DNA of 64,000 bases from Rikenellaceae bacterium (GCA_015059805.1 SUZO01000002.1:1-64000); one strand, 5' to 3'; positions 1 through 10,301 are shown, counted from the stretch's first letter. Program-made: numbers and translations. The notes: generated by a model from the sequence alone, not told the origin.

Positions 1-2053
1 TTACACGACCGAAGTAAGAGATAAGAGCCTGCTGCTCATCCTCATTTGAAGCGGTGAAGTTTACACCAGAGCCGAGGATAGGCACCTTGTCAGATACTGA
101 ACCAGTAGCATTTGCAGTAAGGTACCAATAACGCTGGTGCATATAGTCGTAACCAGCAGTAGCGTTTACTGTGTGAACATCATTGAAGGTCTTGTTATAG
201 TTCAAGAATGCCTGGAATGTGTTACGCAGGGTCTCGGTACGAGTCTCGGTAGTTGAGCGGTCAGAGTAAACGAAGTTCTTGTGACCCTCAAACTCACCAC
301 GGTTGTAGTAGCTACCACGATACTGGTTGTCAAAGATTGCATACTGTGCAGTTGCAGTAAGACCGTCGCAGATGTTCCACTTAAGGTTGAAGTTACCTGT
401 CATACGGGTTGTTGCAGCCTCACGGTCAAAGAAGTTCTCATAGAACCAAGCTGTCTGCTGGAACTTGTTTGTACCACCAGTGATGTAGTTGCCATCAGTG
501 TCAAAGTTACGTGTTGTAGGACCCATCATCAGACCACGACCGATAGATGTGAAGTAGTCGCTAAATGGTACCTGACGAACAGAGCGAGAGAGGTCAAATG
601 TTGTAGATGCCTCAAGACGCTTAGAAATCTTGAAGGTAGTGTTACCGTGCATAGTAAATACATTGTAACCTGTACCAGCGATATAACCGTCATCCTCAAG
701 GTAGCTTACAGAAGCTGCATAACGAATCTTCTCGTTACCACCATTAACACCAACATACTCCTTGTGCCAAAGTGCTGGAGAGTACCACTGGCTCTGGTAG
801 TCTGTATCGCGATATGTAAGGTACTTTGTAGGGTCAAGTGGGTCAACCATCCACTTCCAACCAGCCTCTACCTCCTCACCAGGGTTGAGGTAGCGAGTTG
901 TAAACATAGATGTGCCGAGGGTATTACCAGTACCTGCAGCATTTGCGCCTGCAAGCTGTGAAGCACCGTCACGAACCTCAGCAAGTGCTGGACGTACCCA
1001 TGAGAGGAACTCCTCACCATTCATAAGGTCCCACTTGCGTGAAGCCTCTGCCCAACCTACCTGTGCGTCAAAGATAATCTGAGGACCCTGACCTACAGAA
1101 CCCTTCTTAGTAGTGATGAGTACTACACCGTTAGATGCACGAGCACCATAGATACCTGCAGAAGCAGCATCCTTAAGTACCTCAATAGACTCAATATCGT
1201 TAGGGTTGATGTCATCCATAGTACGAAGCACACCATCAACAATCACGATTGGGTCGTTAGACATATTGATAGATGAACCACCACGGATAAGGAAACGAGG
1301 TGCAGAACCAGAAGCCACATCGGCAGTCTGAACTCTCAGACCAGCAACCTTACCCTTCAGAGCGTCACCGACATTTGATACAGGAGCATCAAAGAGCTCT
1401 GCACCGTCAATCTTTGACACAGCAGTAGTAAGGGTACGGCGTGACTGAGTACCGTAACCTACAACGACAACCTCATCCATAGAGGTTGCAGCCTCCTTAA
1501 GGACAACATCAATAGTTGAGCGGCGACCAATCTGCTCCATAACATCGGTATAACCGATATAAGAGAAGCCCAGAGTGTCTGTGCTCTTTGCAGTCAGGGA
1601 GTAGTTACCTGACATGTCGGTTGTAGTACCTGTTGTAGTACCCTCAACCCATACAGTAACGCCGATGAGCGGATTACCCGCAGCATCTCTTACTGTACCT
1701 GTAACATTTGCAGTGCGAGCAGGGGCAGCAGCCACAGCAGCACGCTTAGTTACAATAATGCTCTTGCCATCAACGGTAGTCTCAACATTCTGACCAGCAA
1801 AGATTTTGCCCAGAACTGCTGAAAGCTCTTCGTCTTTGGCATCAATAGTCACAGCGGCATCCATATTGACATCGCTGAGCTTAACAGAAATTGAGTAGCC
1901 CTGTTTCTGCAGTGACTGTATAGCCTGCTGAACAGTTGCATCCTTCAACTTCAAGTTGACCTTCTGCGCCTCTGCAGAGAGCGGAAGTGCCAACACACAC
2001 ATCGTAAGCAGAATGCTCCACAAACGACGATGAGAGGAAACGTTTGTTCTCAT
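1..2053 (-). CDS. SusC/RagA-family TonB-linked outer membrane receptor with N-terminal STN domain (truncated by window edge)
   Basis: Reverse-strand reading from ATG at 2053 is open to position 1: MRTNVSSHRRLWSILLTMCVLALPLSAEAQKVNLKLKDATVQQAIQSLQ (signal peptide + STN), ...VTGTVRDAAGNPLIGVTVWVEGTTTGTTTD... (carboxypeptidase-like repeat), SMDEVVVVGYGTQ and plug motifs. Missing from the ORF track because it runs off the window. Confidence 0.93.
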   Translation of the reverse strand, partial: MRTNVSSHRRLWSILLTMCVLALPLSAEAQKVNLKLKDATVQQAIQSLQKQGYSISVKLSDVNMDAAVTIDAKDEELSAVLGKIFAGQNVETTVDGKSIIVTKRAAVAAAPARTANVTGTVRDAAGNPLIGVTVWVEGTTTGTTTDMSGNYSLTAKSTDTLGFSYIGYTDVMEQIGRRSTIDVVLKEAATSMDEVVVVGYGTQSRRTLTTAVSKIDGAELFDAPVSNVGDALKGKVAGLRVQTADVASGSAPRFLIRGGSSINMSNDPIVIVDGVLRTMDDINPNDIESIEVLKDAASAGIYGARASNGVVLITTKKGSVGQGPQIIFDAQVGWAEASRKWDLMNGEEFLSWVRPALAEVRDGASQLAGANAAGTGNTLGTSMFTTRYLNPGEEVEAGWKWMVDPLDPTKYLTYRDTDYQSQWYSPALWHKEYVGVNGGNEKIRYAASVSYLEDDGYIAGTGYNVFTMHGNTTFKISKRLEASTTFDLSRSVRQVPFSDYFTSIGRGLMMGPTTRNFDTDGNYITGGTNKFQQTAWFYENFFDREAATTRMTGNFNLKWNICDGLTATAQYAIFDNQYRGSYYNRGEFEGHKNFVYSDRSTTETRTETLRNTFQAFLNYNKTFNDVHTVNATAGYDYMHQRYWYLTANATGSVSDKVPILGSGVNFTASNEDEQQALISYFGRV

Positions 2054-2116
2054 AGTGTTAAGTTTTGATTAGAAAATAGGTTAATTATAGTGTATTTGAA
2101 ATACTCGGTAAGCTCG

Positions 2117-3106
2117 CTATTTTATATATAGGTGTATCTCTCCATTTTTCCAGTAGTAGCACATCTTGCCATTCTGCTCAAGAGTAGAGAGTATTCGGTC
2201 AAGGGACTCGTTGTTCACAAAGGCTGAGTAGTAGCGCTCCTCTGCAAGCGAGGCATGGTCAATGATAATCCTCACATCAAACATTCGCTCAAGTTGCGAA
2301 GCAATATCGCCAAGACGGGAGTTGATAAACGAGAGTGAACGGGAGCGCTGATCGCCATTGAACATATCCTTTGTAACACTCTCGCAAATTACCCTTCCAG
2401 AGCTCTTATCAAGCTTTACCAAATCACCTGGGTGCATGCGCACTGTGCGGTTTTGGCGCAGACTCTTAGTCTCCATATCCACCGAACCCTCAAGTAGCAT
2501 AACCTCAACCTCACTATTTGAGTCGTATGAGCGGATATTAAATCGTGTACCATGCACAACAACATCGACCTGCTCAGCGGAGAGTACAAACTTGTGCATC
2601 TCGTCTTTAGCAATATCGGCATACGCCTCACCAGAGAGGTAGACACGGCGCACATCATCAGTAAACTTGCTTGGGTAGATAAGTCTTGAGCCTGGCGAGA
2701 GGTGAATCTTAGAGCCATCAGCAAGCTCAACAAGGCGACTCTCTCCGCGCTGTGTATAGACTTCACTCCACTCTACACGCTCTGAGCCAGCGACAAAAAT
2801 CTTCACCATAGCTGTTATCGCCACCGCCACAACTATCACAGCCGCCGCACGCAAGGCGAGGCTGACAATAGCGGCACGACGAGCCTTAGATTCGCTACGA
2901 TGAATTCTCGCCATAACCTGATCGTAACTACGACGCACGTGGAGTTTGCTCATTGAAGGCTCTAAAGCCTCCCACTCGCCTCGCAAAAGGGTATTCTTCT
3001 GCTCAAAATCCTGCTCTGCAGAGAACCAATCTGCAAACTCTCTGCTCACAGCATCTGGATACTGATGAAGCAGATAATAGTTTATAAGTTTCTTAATTTT
3101 TGACAT
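2117..3106 (-). CDS. FecR-family anti-sigma factor
   Basis: ORF 2117..3151; more likely start at 3106 (MSKIKKLINYYLL). Single TM, FecR core (SRLVELADGSKIHLSPGSRLIYPSKFTDDVRRVYLSGEAYADIAKD), C-terminal DUF4974-like region. Confidence 0.93.
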   Translation of the reverse strand: MSKIKKLINYYLLHQYPDAVSREFADWFSAEQDFEQKNTLLRGEWEALEPSMSKLHVRRSYDQVMARIHRSESKARRAAIVSLALRAAAVIVVAVAITAMVKIFVAGSERVEWSEVYTQRGESRLVELADGSKIHLSPGSRLIYPSKFTDDVRRVYLSGEAYADIAKDEMHKFVLSAEQVDVVVHGTRFNIRSYDSNSEVEVMLLEGSVDMETKSLRQNRTVRMHPGDLVKLDKSSGRVICESVTKDMFNGDQRSRSLSFINSRLGDIASQLERMFDVRIIIDHASLAEERYYSAFVNNESLDRILSTLEQNGKMCYYWKNGEIHLYIK

Positions 3107-3229
3107 ACCAATCCTATTGTACCTATAAGACACAAAGGATAGGGTAAACACCTAATGAAAAAAAATTTTTGTCGTTTAGGAGTAAATCTTAAATAAATTG
3201 TCTATATTTGTAATGAAGTGTAAGTAATT

Positions 3230-3808
3230 ATGGCTTTAGACATCAACACAACAATTATCAAACAGTTCTCTGAGGGTGACCAGAGAGCCTATCGTGTTGT
3301 GTTTGAACACTACTACCCTCGCGTGTGGGAGTTTGTCAGGCGAATTGTCAAGTCTGACACCGTTGCCGAGGATGTTACGCAGGATATCTTTGTAAAGATT
3401 TGGGAGCGTCGTGAGATGTTTGGCGTTGAGGTGCACTCCTTTAGTAATTATATATATGTAATGTCGCGCAATGCGGCAATCAACTCACTTCGTCGCATGG
3501 GTCGCATAACGCCGTTGGTTGAGCAGAGTGTTCACGCCCAATCTGACACATCGTTAGAGGAGGATTATTATGCACGCGAGAAGGAGCTGATTATCCGCCT
3601 TGCTGTGTGCCGTATGCCGGAGCAGCGCCGCCGAATCTTTGAGATGAGCAGATATATGGGTATGGATAACCAGACTATCGCCACAACGCTCAACCTCTCT
3701 AAGAAGACTGTGGAGAACCACCTTACCCTCGCCCTGAAAACCCTACGCTCGGTACTTACTGCATGGAGCGCTATATTTTTCGCGGGGGGGGGATTTTTGC
3801 CCTTCTAA
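3230..3808 (+). CDS. ECF RNA polymerase sigma-70 factor
   Basis: Sigma70 r2 (FEHYYPRVWEFVRRIVKSDTVAEDVTQDIFVKIWERR) and r4 (MPEQRRRIFEMSRYMGMDNQTIATTLNLSKKTVENHL); divergent from FecR. Confidence 0.95.
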   Translation: MALDINTTIIKQFSEGDQRAYRVVFEHYYPRVWEFVRRIVKSDTVAEDVTQDIFVKIWERREMFGVEVHSFSNYIYVMSRNAAINSLRRMGRITPLVEQSVHAQSDTSLEEDYYAREKELIIRLAVCRMPEQRRRIFEMSRYMGMDNQTIATTLNLSKKTVENHLTLALKTLRSVLTAWSAIFFAGGGFLPF

Positions 3809-3847
3809 AACGATACGAATCAACATCTTACAACGATTTAATAGAGA

Positions 3848-3873
3848 AGGCTGCCTAAGATTTAGGCAGCCTT
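3848..3873. terminator. Hairpin terminator between sigma gene and convergent HTH gene
   Basis: aaggctgcctaa-ga-tttaggcagcctt, near-perfect stem in the convergent intergenic gap. Confidence 0.6.
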
Positions 3874-3891
3874 GTAGTTGAATTACTGTGT

Positions 3892-4263
3892 TTATTTACG
3901 ATGCAGCTCTCTTAGTTTTATTGGTGAAATATTGTAGTAATGGCGGAAGTGGACAATAAAGTGTGTAGGTTTGGGCAAATGGCAATAGGTACTGATTTGT
4001 TCTATAGACATATCAGTTGAGAGTAATAGTGCGCGAGCGATCTGTAGGCGGTGCTCCATAATCCACCGCTTTGTTGTGCCATGAAAACTTTTGTGAAGAC
4101 TCTTCTTTAGATTGCAGATGTAGCCGTCTAACCCTTCAGGCAAACACTCTGCTCTTAATTGATTGAGAATTTTCTCGTGAAAACACCCACGTAGCTCCTG
4201 CTTCGGATAATCTTCACCTAACTCTGGACCCTCATTAGTGTCCCGACTCCAAATTACCATCAT
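3892..4263 (-). CDS. Short AraC-type helix-turn-helix protein (DNA-binding domain only)
   Basis: 123 aa; MEHRLQIARALLLSTDMSIEQISTYCHLPKPTHFIVHFRHYYNISPIKLRE resembles an AraC HTH; no ligand-binding domain. Confidence 0.65.
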   Translation of the reverse strand: MMVIWSRDTNEGPELGEDYPKQELRGCFHEKILNQLRAECLPEGLDGYICNLKKSLHKSFHGTTKRWIMEHRLQIARALLLSTDMSIEQISTYCHLPKPTHFIVHFRHYYNISPIKLRELHRK

Positions 4264-4566
4264 TTTTCCGCTTTTTTTTGAATCAGTAAATAAATAGATA
4301 AAAATACATTATACAAAACCTACAAAGGTATACTCTAAATCGATAAAAAACACAATATTTTGTACCAAAATATCATATCTTATTTCCCCTATTTTTGTCC
4401 TATTTAATGTAATATTTAGAGATATAATATCGTATTTTGCGCTTTAGAATATATTAAATTAAAATACAAAATCCATTTATAACTTTTTCTAACCATCAAA
4501 ACGTGTACAAACATTGGTTGTTGGTAAGCTTACAAATATCTTTCAAGAAAAAAGCGTGCCAAAAAA

Positions 4567-4602
4567 AGCGCCCCAAAAGTTGAAATAAACTTTTGGGGCG
4601 CT
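4567..4602 (-). terminator. Intrinsic terminator downstream of rnc
   Basis: agcgccccaaaagtt-gaaata-aacttttggggcgct, 15-bp stem; on the minus strand followed by T-rich run. Confidence 0.8.
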
Positions 4603-4621
4603 AATTATATCAATAGTTCAA

Positions 4622-5479
4622 TTACGAAACCTTTTTAGGGGTTGATGCCTCAAGGCGATCAAGTTTATCAAGCAGACGAGCGCAAAATTCATCGTTCATA
4701 TCGTTTGCCACAGACTGTGCAGCTGCCTGCTCCGCCTCCTTCTTTGACTCTCCGACGCCATGACCCACCTCAAGGTTATCAATCATAACCACGCTACGGA
4801 ATGAGTGCGCGCCAGCACTGCCACCCTTGCCGATACCCTTTGTTTTGAAGCTTATCAGATGGTGGTGTTTCTGTCCCCACTCAATAAGTCGGCTCTTAAA
4901 ATCGGTCTCCTCCTCATCTACACGGTCAAGAGCCAGAGCTGTGGCGTAGATGTTGTTAATAAGCAGGCGGTTTACAAAATTATAGCCCTGGTCAAGGTAT
5001 ATTGCACCCATCATAGCCTCAAAAGCATCGCCGAAGATATGCTTCTGGGAGGTAGAGACTGAGCTATTGCAGATAATGCACTGGTCCAAGCCCAACTTCT
5101 TAGCAATACCATTGAGAGATTGACGTGAGACAATCTTTGAGCGCAGCTGAGTCAGGCGACCCTCATCATACTCAGGGTACTCAATAAATAGATAGTCAGA
5201 GGTTACACTCTCAATAACTGCATCGCCCAAAAACTCAAGGCGCTCGTTATTTATAGCCTGACCATCAATAATAATAGACGCTGATTTATGAATCAGCGCC
5301 AGCTTATAGAGTTCAATATTGTTTGGAATAAAACCGAAGATGTCGTCTATCATACGGTAGTACTCCTTATCTTGTCCGAAGTTACGCTTAATCGGACGGA
5401 GTATAAAATCAAGCACAGTATATATCCAATTTAAGCTGCTGAGCAGCATCTTGTAAAACAATAGCCTAAACGCCGACAA
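4622..5479 (-). CDS. rnc: Ribonuclease III
   Basis: NERLEFLGDAVIESVTSDYLF signature, C-terminal dsRBD (FKTKGIGKGGSAGAHSFRSVVMIDNLEVGHGVGESKKEAEQAAAQ). Confidence 0.96.
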   Translation of the reverse strand: MSAFRLLFYKMLLSSLNWIYTVLDFILRPIKRNFGQDKEYYRMIDDIFGFIPNNIELYKLALIHKSASIIIDGQAINNERLEFLGDAVIESVTSDYLFIEYPEYDEGRLTQLRSKIVSRQSLNGIAKKLGLDQCIICNSSVSTSQKHIFGDAFEAMMGAIYLDQGYNFVNRLLINNIYATALALDRVDEEETDFKSRLIEWGQKHHHLISFKTKGIGKGGSAGAHSFRSVVMIDNLEVGHGVGESKKEAEQAAAQSVANDMNDEFCARLLDKLDRLEASTPKKVS

Positions 5480-5501
5480 GTGGATGCCACCGTGCCGGAG
5501 T

Positions 5502-6749
5502 CTATAGCTTGCGGAACACTACGGTAGAGTTGTGACCACCGAAGCCAAAGGTGTTGCTCATAGCGACCTTAACGTCACGATGCTGAGCTGTTCCGAGAGT
5601 TAAGTTGAGCTTAGGGTCAATAGCGGGATCAACCTGCTCAACGTTGATTGTTGGAGGAACAATGCCCTTAGTTATAGCGAATACGCACGCCAGAGCCTCT
5701 ACAGCGGCAGTAGCACCAAGTAGGTGACCAGTCATAGACTTTGTAGACGAGATATTCATCTTATAGGCATGCTCACCGAACAAGCCCTGCACAGCTGTTA
5801 GCTCGGCAATATCGCCAAGTGGTGTGCTTGTTCCGTGGGCGTTGAGATAATCAACATCAGCTGTTCCAATACCAGCATCCTCAAGCGCAAGGCGCATTGA
5901 GAGTATAGCGCCCCTACCCTCAGGATGGGGGGCGGTCATGTGATAGGCATCTGCAGACATTCCGCAGCCTGCCACCTCGCAGTAAATCTTTGCGCCACGA
6001 GCAACAGCATGCTCGTACTCCTCAAAGATTAGCGCTCCAGCTCCCTCAGCAATCACAAAACCATCACGGTCCTTATCAAATGGACGTGAGGCGTGCTTAG
6101 GGTCATCGTTGCGAGTAGAGAGTGCCCTCATTGACGAGAATCCGCCAACAGAAGGGATGATTACAGGAGCCTCAGAGCCACCAGTGACAATCATCTCTGC
6201 CTTACCCCAGCGAATAAGGTTAAAGGCGTCAATCATTGCGTGGTTAGACGATGCACAAGCCGACACAACGCTGTAGTTTGGACCCATAAAGCCATACTTT
6301 AGCGATATATGACCTGCAGCAAGGTCTGAAATCATCTTAGGTACAAAGAATGGGCTGAAGCGAGGGGTACCATTACCACCTGCCCAGCCCATAACTTCAT
6401 CGTAGTAAGTCTGCATACCACCCACGCCAGAAGCCCACACAACACCTACTCGCTCAAGATTTATCCTCTCAAAATCTATAGCCGCATCCTCAACAGCCTC
6501 GGTTGCAGCAACCAAAGCGAATTGTGCATAACGGTCATATTTACGAAGTTCCTTGCGCTCAAAGATTGCTGTAGGGTCAAAATTCTTAACCTCGCAAGCG
6601 ATACGCGATGAGAACTTAGTAGCATCAAAAGCTGTAATAGTATCAGCACCACTAACACCCAATTCCAGATTTCGGAAATACTCCTCAATATTGTTTCCTA
6701 TAGGGTTTATAGTACCTATACCTGTAATTACAACTCTCCTCTGCTCCAT
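5502..6749 (-). CDS. fabF: Beta-ketoacyl-ACP synthase II
   Basis: MEQRRVVITGIGTINPIGNN...VVSACASSNHAM...NAHGTSTPLGD...STKSMTGHLLGA; adjacent to acpP. Confidence 0.97.
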   Translation of the reverse strand: MEQRRVVITGIGTINPIGNNIEEYFRNLELGVSGADTITAFDATKFSSRIACEVKNFDPTAIFERKELRKYDRYAQFALVAATEAVEDAAIDFERINLERVGVVWASGVGGMQTYYDEVMGWAGGNGTPRFSPFFVPKMISDLAAGHISLKYGFMGPNYSVVSACASSNHAMIDAFNLIRWGKAEMIVTGGSEAPVIIPSVGGFSSMRALSTRNDDPKHASRPFDKDRDGFVIAEGAGALIFEEYEHAVARGAKIYCEVAGCGMSADAYHMTAPHPEGRGAILSMRLALEDAGIGTADVDYLNAHGTSTPLGDIAELTAVQGLFGEHAYKMNISSTKSMTGHLLGATAAVEALACVFAITKGIVPPTINVEQVDPAIDPKLNLTLGTAQHRDVKVAMSNTFGFGGHNSTVVFRKL

Positions 6750-6806
6750 ACTCTCTCACCTAATTACCTTCTACTACTTAAAATTCAATGCAATTTCTAA
6801 GATCAA

Positions 6807-7052
6807 TTACTTAATCTCGTCCTTGTGAGCCTCAAGATAGTTGATAACATCACCAACAGTCTGCATAGACTCTGCAACCTCCTGTGGAATCTCAACACCG
6901 AACTCAGACTCAAAGTCCATCATCAACTCTACGCTGTCGAGTGAATCTGCACCAAGGTGACCAGTGAATGTAGCCTCTGGTACTACCTCTGACTCCTTAA
7001 CGCCGAGCTTGTTTACGATAGTCTTAACGACTCTCTCCTGAATGTTTGACAT
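6807..7052 (-). CDS. acpP: Acyl carrier protein
   Basis: 81 aa, phosphopantetheine motif HLGADSLDSVELMMDFESEF. Confidence 0.97.
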   Translation of the reverse strand: MSNIQERVVKTIVNKLGVKESEVVPEATFTGHLGADSLDSVELMMDFESEFGVEIPQEVAESMQTVGDVINYLEAHKDEIK

Positions 7053-7277
7053 AATTTTCTCTTTTTAGTTAAACAATATATAGTCTTACTCAAATGTCGC
7101 CATTTCTACCACTTATCTACAACTGCGTGCGAATAAATCGTAGCAATGCGTTACAGTTTGTCAAGTAAAACGATGCAAAGATAACACTTTTTTATTATCT
7201 TTGGCATAAATTCAGAAAAAATTTAACATCCGAGGTGCGGGAAATGTCCCAAAACTCGCTAATACACAGTAATTTAT

Positions 7278-7988
7278 ATGGGAAATATGAAACTTTTGCT
7301 AATCTCTAACTCAACCAATGCTGGTGAAGAGTATCTAAAGTACCCTATCGCTAAGATTGCAGAGCATTTGAAGGGCATTACCGAGGTGCTTTTTGTCCCT
7401 TATGCCGCTGTAACATTTTCATACGATGAGTATGAGCGCAAGGTGCAGAGTCGCTTTGATGAGATAGGTATCAAGGTGCGCTCAGTACACCGCAAGAAGA
7501 ATCCAGCTAAGGCAGTTCGTGAGGCTCAGGCTATCTGCGTAGGTGGTGGTAACACCTTCGCCCTGACTAAGAAGATGCAGCAGCAGGGTCTTATGACTGC
7601 TATCCTGCGCAAGGTTAAGCAGGGGGCCCCTTATGTTGGCTGGAGTGCTGGCAGTAATGTCTGCTGCCCTACAATCTGCACCACTAACGACATGCCGATT
7701 GTAGAGCCTGACTCTTTCAAGGCTATCGGTGCGGTTAAATTCCAGATAAACCCTCACTACCTTGATGCAAATCCTGAGGGTCATGCTGGTGAGACCCGTG
7801 AGCAGAGAATTGAGGAGTATATTGAGGCAAATCCTCGCCGATATGTTGTTGGTCTACGCGAGGGTTGTATGCTTCGCCTTATGGATGGCAAGCTTGAGCT
7901 TATAGGCTCACGCCCTATGCGTATATTTAAGAGAGGTAAGGCTGCCTACGAGGTTAATGCTGGCGACGACTTGAGCTTCTTGATGTAG
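7278..7988 (+). CDS. pepE: Dipeptidase E (peptidase S51)
   Basis: ICVGGGNTFALTKKMQ, VGWSAGSNVCCPTICTTNDMPI, FQINPHYLD motifs. Confidence 0.93.
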   Translation: MGNMKLLLISNSTNAGEEYLKYPIAKIAEHLKGITEVLFVPYAAVTFSYDEYERKVQSRFDEIGIKVRSVHRKKNPAKAVREAQAICVGGGNTFALTKKMQQQGLMTAILRKVKQGAPYVGWSAGSNVCCPTICTTNDMPIVEPDSFKAIGAVKFQINPHYLDANPEGHAGETREQRIEEYIEANPRRYVVGLREGCMLRLMDGKLELIGSRPMRIFKRGKAAYEVNAGDDLSFLM

Positions 7989-7989
7989 G

Positions 7990-8364
7990 ATGATAGATAA
8001 GCAGGAACGCGGTGCTGCTGGCGAGGCATTCACTGTAGATTGGCTTCGCAGCAACGGCTACTATATCGTTGAGCGAAATTGGCGATATGAACACTATGAG
8101 GTTGATATTATCGCCACTCGCCGCGGTGTGATGCACTTCGTGGAGGTCAAAACTCGCGCCTTAGGCTCTATAGAGAGCGCCTTTGAGGCGATAAATACCA
8201 CCAAACGAACTGCCCTGCTACGCGCTATGCGTGCATATACTCGTCGCACCCGTTGGGCAAGCGATATACAGGTAGACCTTGCCGCCGTAGAGGCATGCCT
8301 TGATGGCTCATTTATCATGCACTACACCCCTGGCATTATGGGCGGTGGCGGTGCTGAGGATTGA
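7990..8364 (+). CDS. YraN/UPF0102-family putative endonuclease
   Basis: KQERGAAGEAFTVDWLRSNGYYIVERNWRY...EVDIIATRRGVMHFVEVKTR. Confidence 0.93.
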   Translation: MIDKQERGAAGEAFTVDWLRSNGYYIVERNWRYEHYEVDIIATRRGVMHFVEVKTRALGSIESAFEAINTTKRTALLRAMRAYTRRTRWASDIQVDLAAVEACLDGSFIMHYTPGIMGGGGAED

Positions 8365-8387
8365 TTCGGCACAGCGACAACAAAAAA

Positions 8388-8420
8388 GTGGGTGACTAAA
8401 GAGTAAAATAGTCACCCACA
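8388..8420. terminator. Convergent terminator hairpin
   Basis: gtgggtgacta-aagagtaaaa-tagtcacccac between convergent genes. Confidence 0.7.
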
Positions 8421-8447
8421 TTTGTTCAGAGGCTGAATACACTTTGA

Positions 8448-10301
8448 CTACAAAGCATCAAAGGCGAAGATATGCGCCTTCTCAGCGCCCCAAGTCTCGG
8501 TAACTACAAGACGGAGCTGCTTCGTCTCCACTGGCTCAAAGCTAACCTTACGCAGACGCAGGTAGTTGTCGTCGTCAGAGTAGAGGGTCTTCCACTCTTT
8601 ACCCACGAGAGCCTCAATCTTAAAGCCCTTAGCCATAACCTTTGGAATCTCTACGCGCTCTGTTGTAGCCTCAAGTTTACGCATACGCTTGCTGCGCACC
8701 TTAAGCTCAGAGTCGAAAATCATACGTGCTGCGCTTACAGTCACAGGCTTCTTCCAGGTGTAGGTAATAGTATTCTCATTTGGAGCTACCCATACACCAT
8801 TGTCCTGACCCTGCCAGTTGCGGTCAATACCATTGCGGATAACCTCAATATCCTCGCTAACCTTTGCAGAAGATGTAAGCTCTGAAACGGTACGCCAGCG
8901 GTAAGGGAGCATAACATCGTCATCCTCAAGCATTGCCTGCACCTGAGCGATATGCTCCTTGTGTACCTGTGCTGGGTCAATACCCTTTTCAATAGCCACA
9001 GCAGCGCCAGTACCTGCTGCCTGACCGAGCAGTGCGCAAGTAGCCATTACGCGGGTAGCAGAGAGACCCATGTGAGTTGCAGAGATGTCACGACCTGCGA
9101 ACATAAGGTTTGGTACATTGACAGAGTAGAGGCAACCAAATGGGATACCGAAGCCCTGTGGTACGGTATACTCAACAGAGATTGCGCCCTTCTTGTGGAA
9201 TGCATCTGGGTGGTGGTCATCAAGTGTCCAACCGCCATAAGCGACAACGTCTGGGAAGTGTCCACCGCTCAAGATGTCGTTCTGAGTAAGGATATGAGGA
9301 CCTACGAAGCGGGTACTCTCGCGCTTACCTGGCAGAGAGCCAATCCAGTCAAGTTCAAAGCCCTTAGCACGACCATCTGGGTGGTTCTTCATATACTCCC
9401 AAATACCATAGACAATCTTCTTAAGCTCAAACTGAATATCATTTGCATCAGCAATAGTATCAAAGTTGCCACCAAACTCACACCACCAGAAGTTGTTATC
9501 CTCAGCATAGTAGATACGCTTGTAGTTGAACTTCATGCCTGGGATAGTAGACTCTGGTACAGAGTAGTCAAAGTCTGCATCTGTAAAGTGGTACGCCCAC
9601 TCTGGAGCCTTAAATGGGACCTCTTTGTCAGTTCTGCGCAGCTGAATAAGAAGTGAGTTACCCATTGTCTTTGCATCGTTACCCTCAGCCTGGCAGTTCT
9701 CGTTAAACTCGGCAGGATTCTCACGACCGTGGCGATACTTTGCACCAGAGAGGCGGAGAATACCGTCACCAGTACAGTCGGCAAAGATAGTACCGTTAAT
9801 CTTGTACTCTGTATAAGCGTTTATGTTCCAAGCCTTTACAGCAGCAATGCGCTCGCCGTTCATAACAACATCGTTTACAGATGTGTTAAGCAGCAGGGTG
9901 ATATTTGGCTCTGAAATAACGGTCGTATAGATAGCATCATCCCACATAGTATAACGCTGCAGAGGGTTATAGTAGAAGTTGCGAAGCTGCATCTCCTCAA
10001 GGATACCGGTCTCCTGAGTGTCGTCAATCTTTGTGCCGACGATACCCATACGCATCTCACTTGAAGCGTTACCACCAAGAACAGGGCGATCCTGAACAAG
10101 GATAACAGTTGCGCCGTGACGAGCTGCAGACACTGCTGCACAAACTCCAGCAAGACCACCACCACATACTACAACGTCGGCAGTAAGTTCAACCTGTCTC
10201 TTCACCTCTGGGGTGTTCACCTCAGTTCTCATCTGCGCTGAGGCTGTAAGCGGCATTATCACAACAAGCAGTGCCGCCAAAATTCGCATAATAACTTTCA
10301 T
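8448..10301 (-). CDS. Secreted FAD-dependent oxidoreductase
   Basis: Signal peptide, then ELTADVVVCGGGLAGVCAAVSAARHGATVILVQDRPVLGGNASSEMRMG (GxGxxG FAD motif) and LMFAGRDISATHMGLSATRVMATCALLGQAAGTGAA. Confidence 0.85.
   Translation of the reverse strand: MKVIMRILAALLVVIMPLTASAQMRTEVNTPEVKRQVELTADVVVCGGGLAGVCAAVSAARHGATVILVQDRPVLGGNASSEMRMGIVGTKIDDTQETGILEEMQLRNFYYNPLQRYTMWDDAIYTTVISEPNITLLLNTSVNDVVMNGERIAAVKAWNINAYTEYKINGTIFADCTGDGILRLSGAKYRHGRENPAEFNENCQAEGNDAKTMGNSLLIQLRRTDKEVPFKAPEWAYHFTDADFDYSVPESTIPGMKFNYKRIYYAEDNNFWWCEFGGNFDTIADANDIQFELKKIVYGIWEYMKNHPDGRAKGFELDWIGSLPGKRESTRFVGPHILTQNDILSGGHFPDVVAYGGWTLDDHHPDAFHKKGAISVEYTVPQGFGIPFGCLYSVNVPNLMFAGRDISATHMGLSATRVMATCALLGQAAGTGAAVAIEKGIDPAQVHKEHIAQVQAMLEDDDVMLPYRWRTVSELTSSAKVSEDIEVIRNGIDRNWQGQDNGVWVAPNENTITYTWKKPVTVSAARMIFDSELKVRSKRMRKLEATTERVEIPKVMAKGFKIEALVGKEWKTLYSDDDNYLRLRKVSFEPVETKQLRLVVTETWGAEKAHIFAFDAL

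Noticed and set aside
281-961. 226-aa plus-strand ORF in the track
   Set aside because: Shadow ORF antisense to the SusC-like gene; Cys/Thr/Val-rich low-quality translation, while the minus strand gives a clear SusC/STN protein.
8952-9656. 234-aa plus-strand ORF
   Set aside because: Antisense to the FAD-dependent oxidoreductase; no recognisable motifs.
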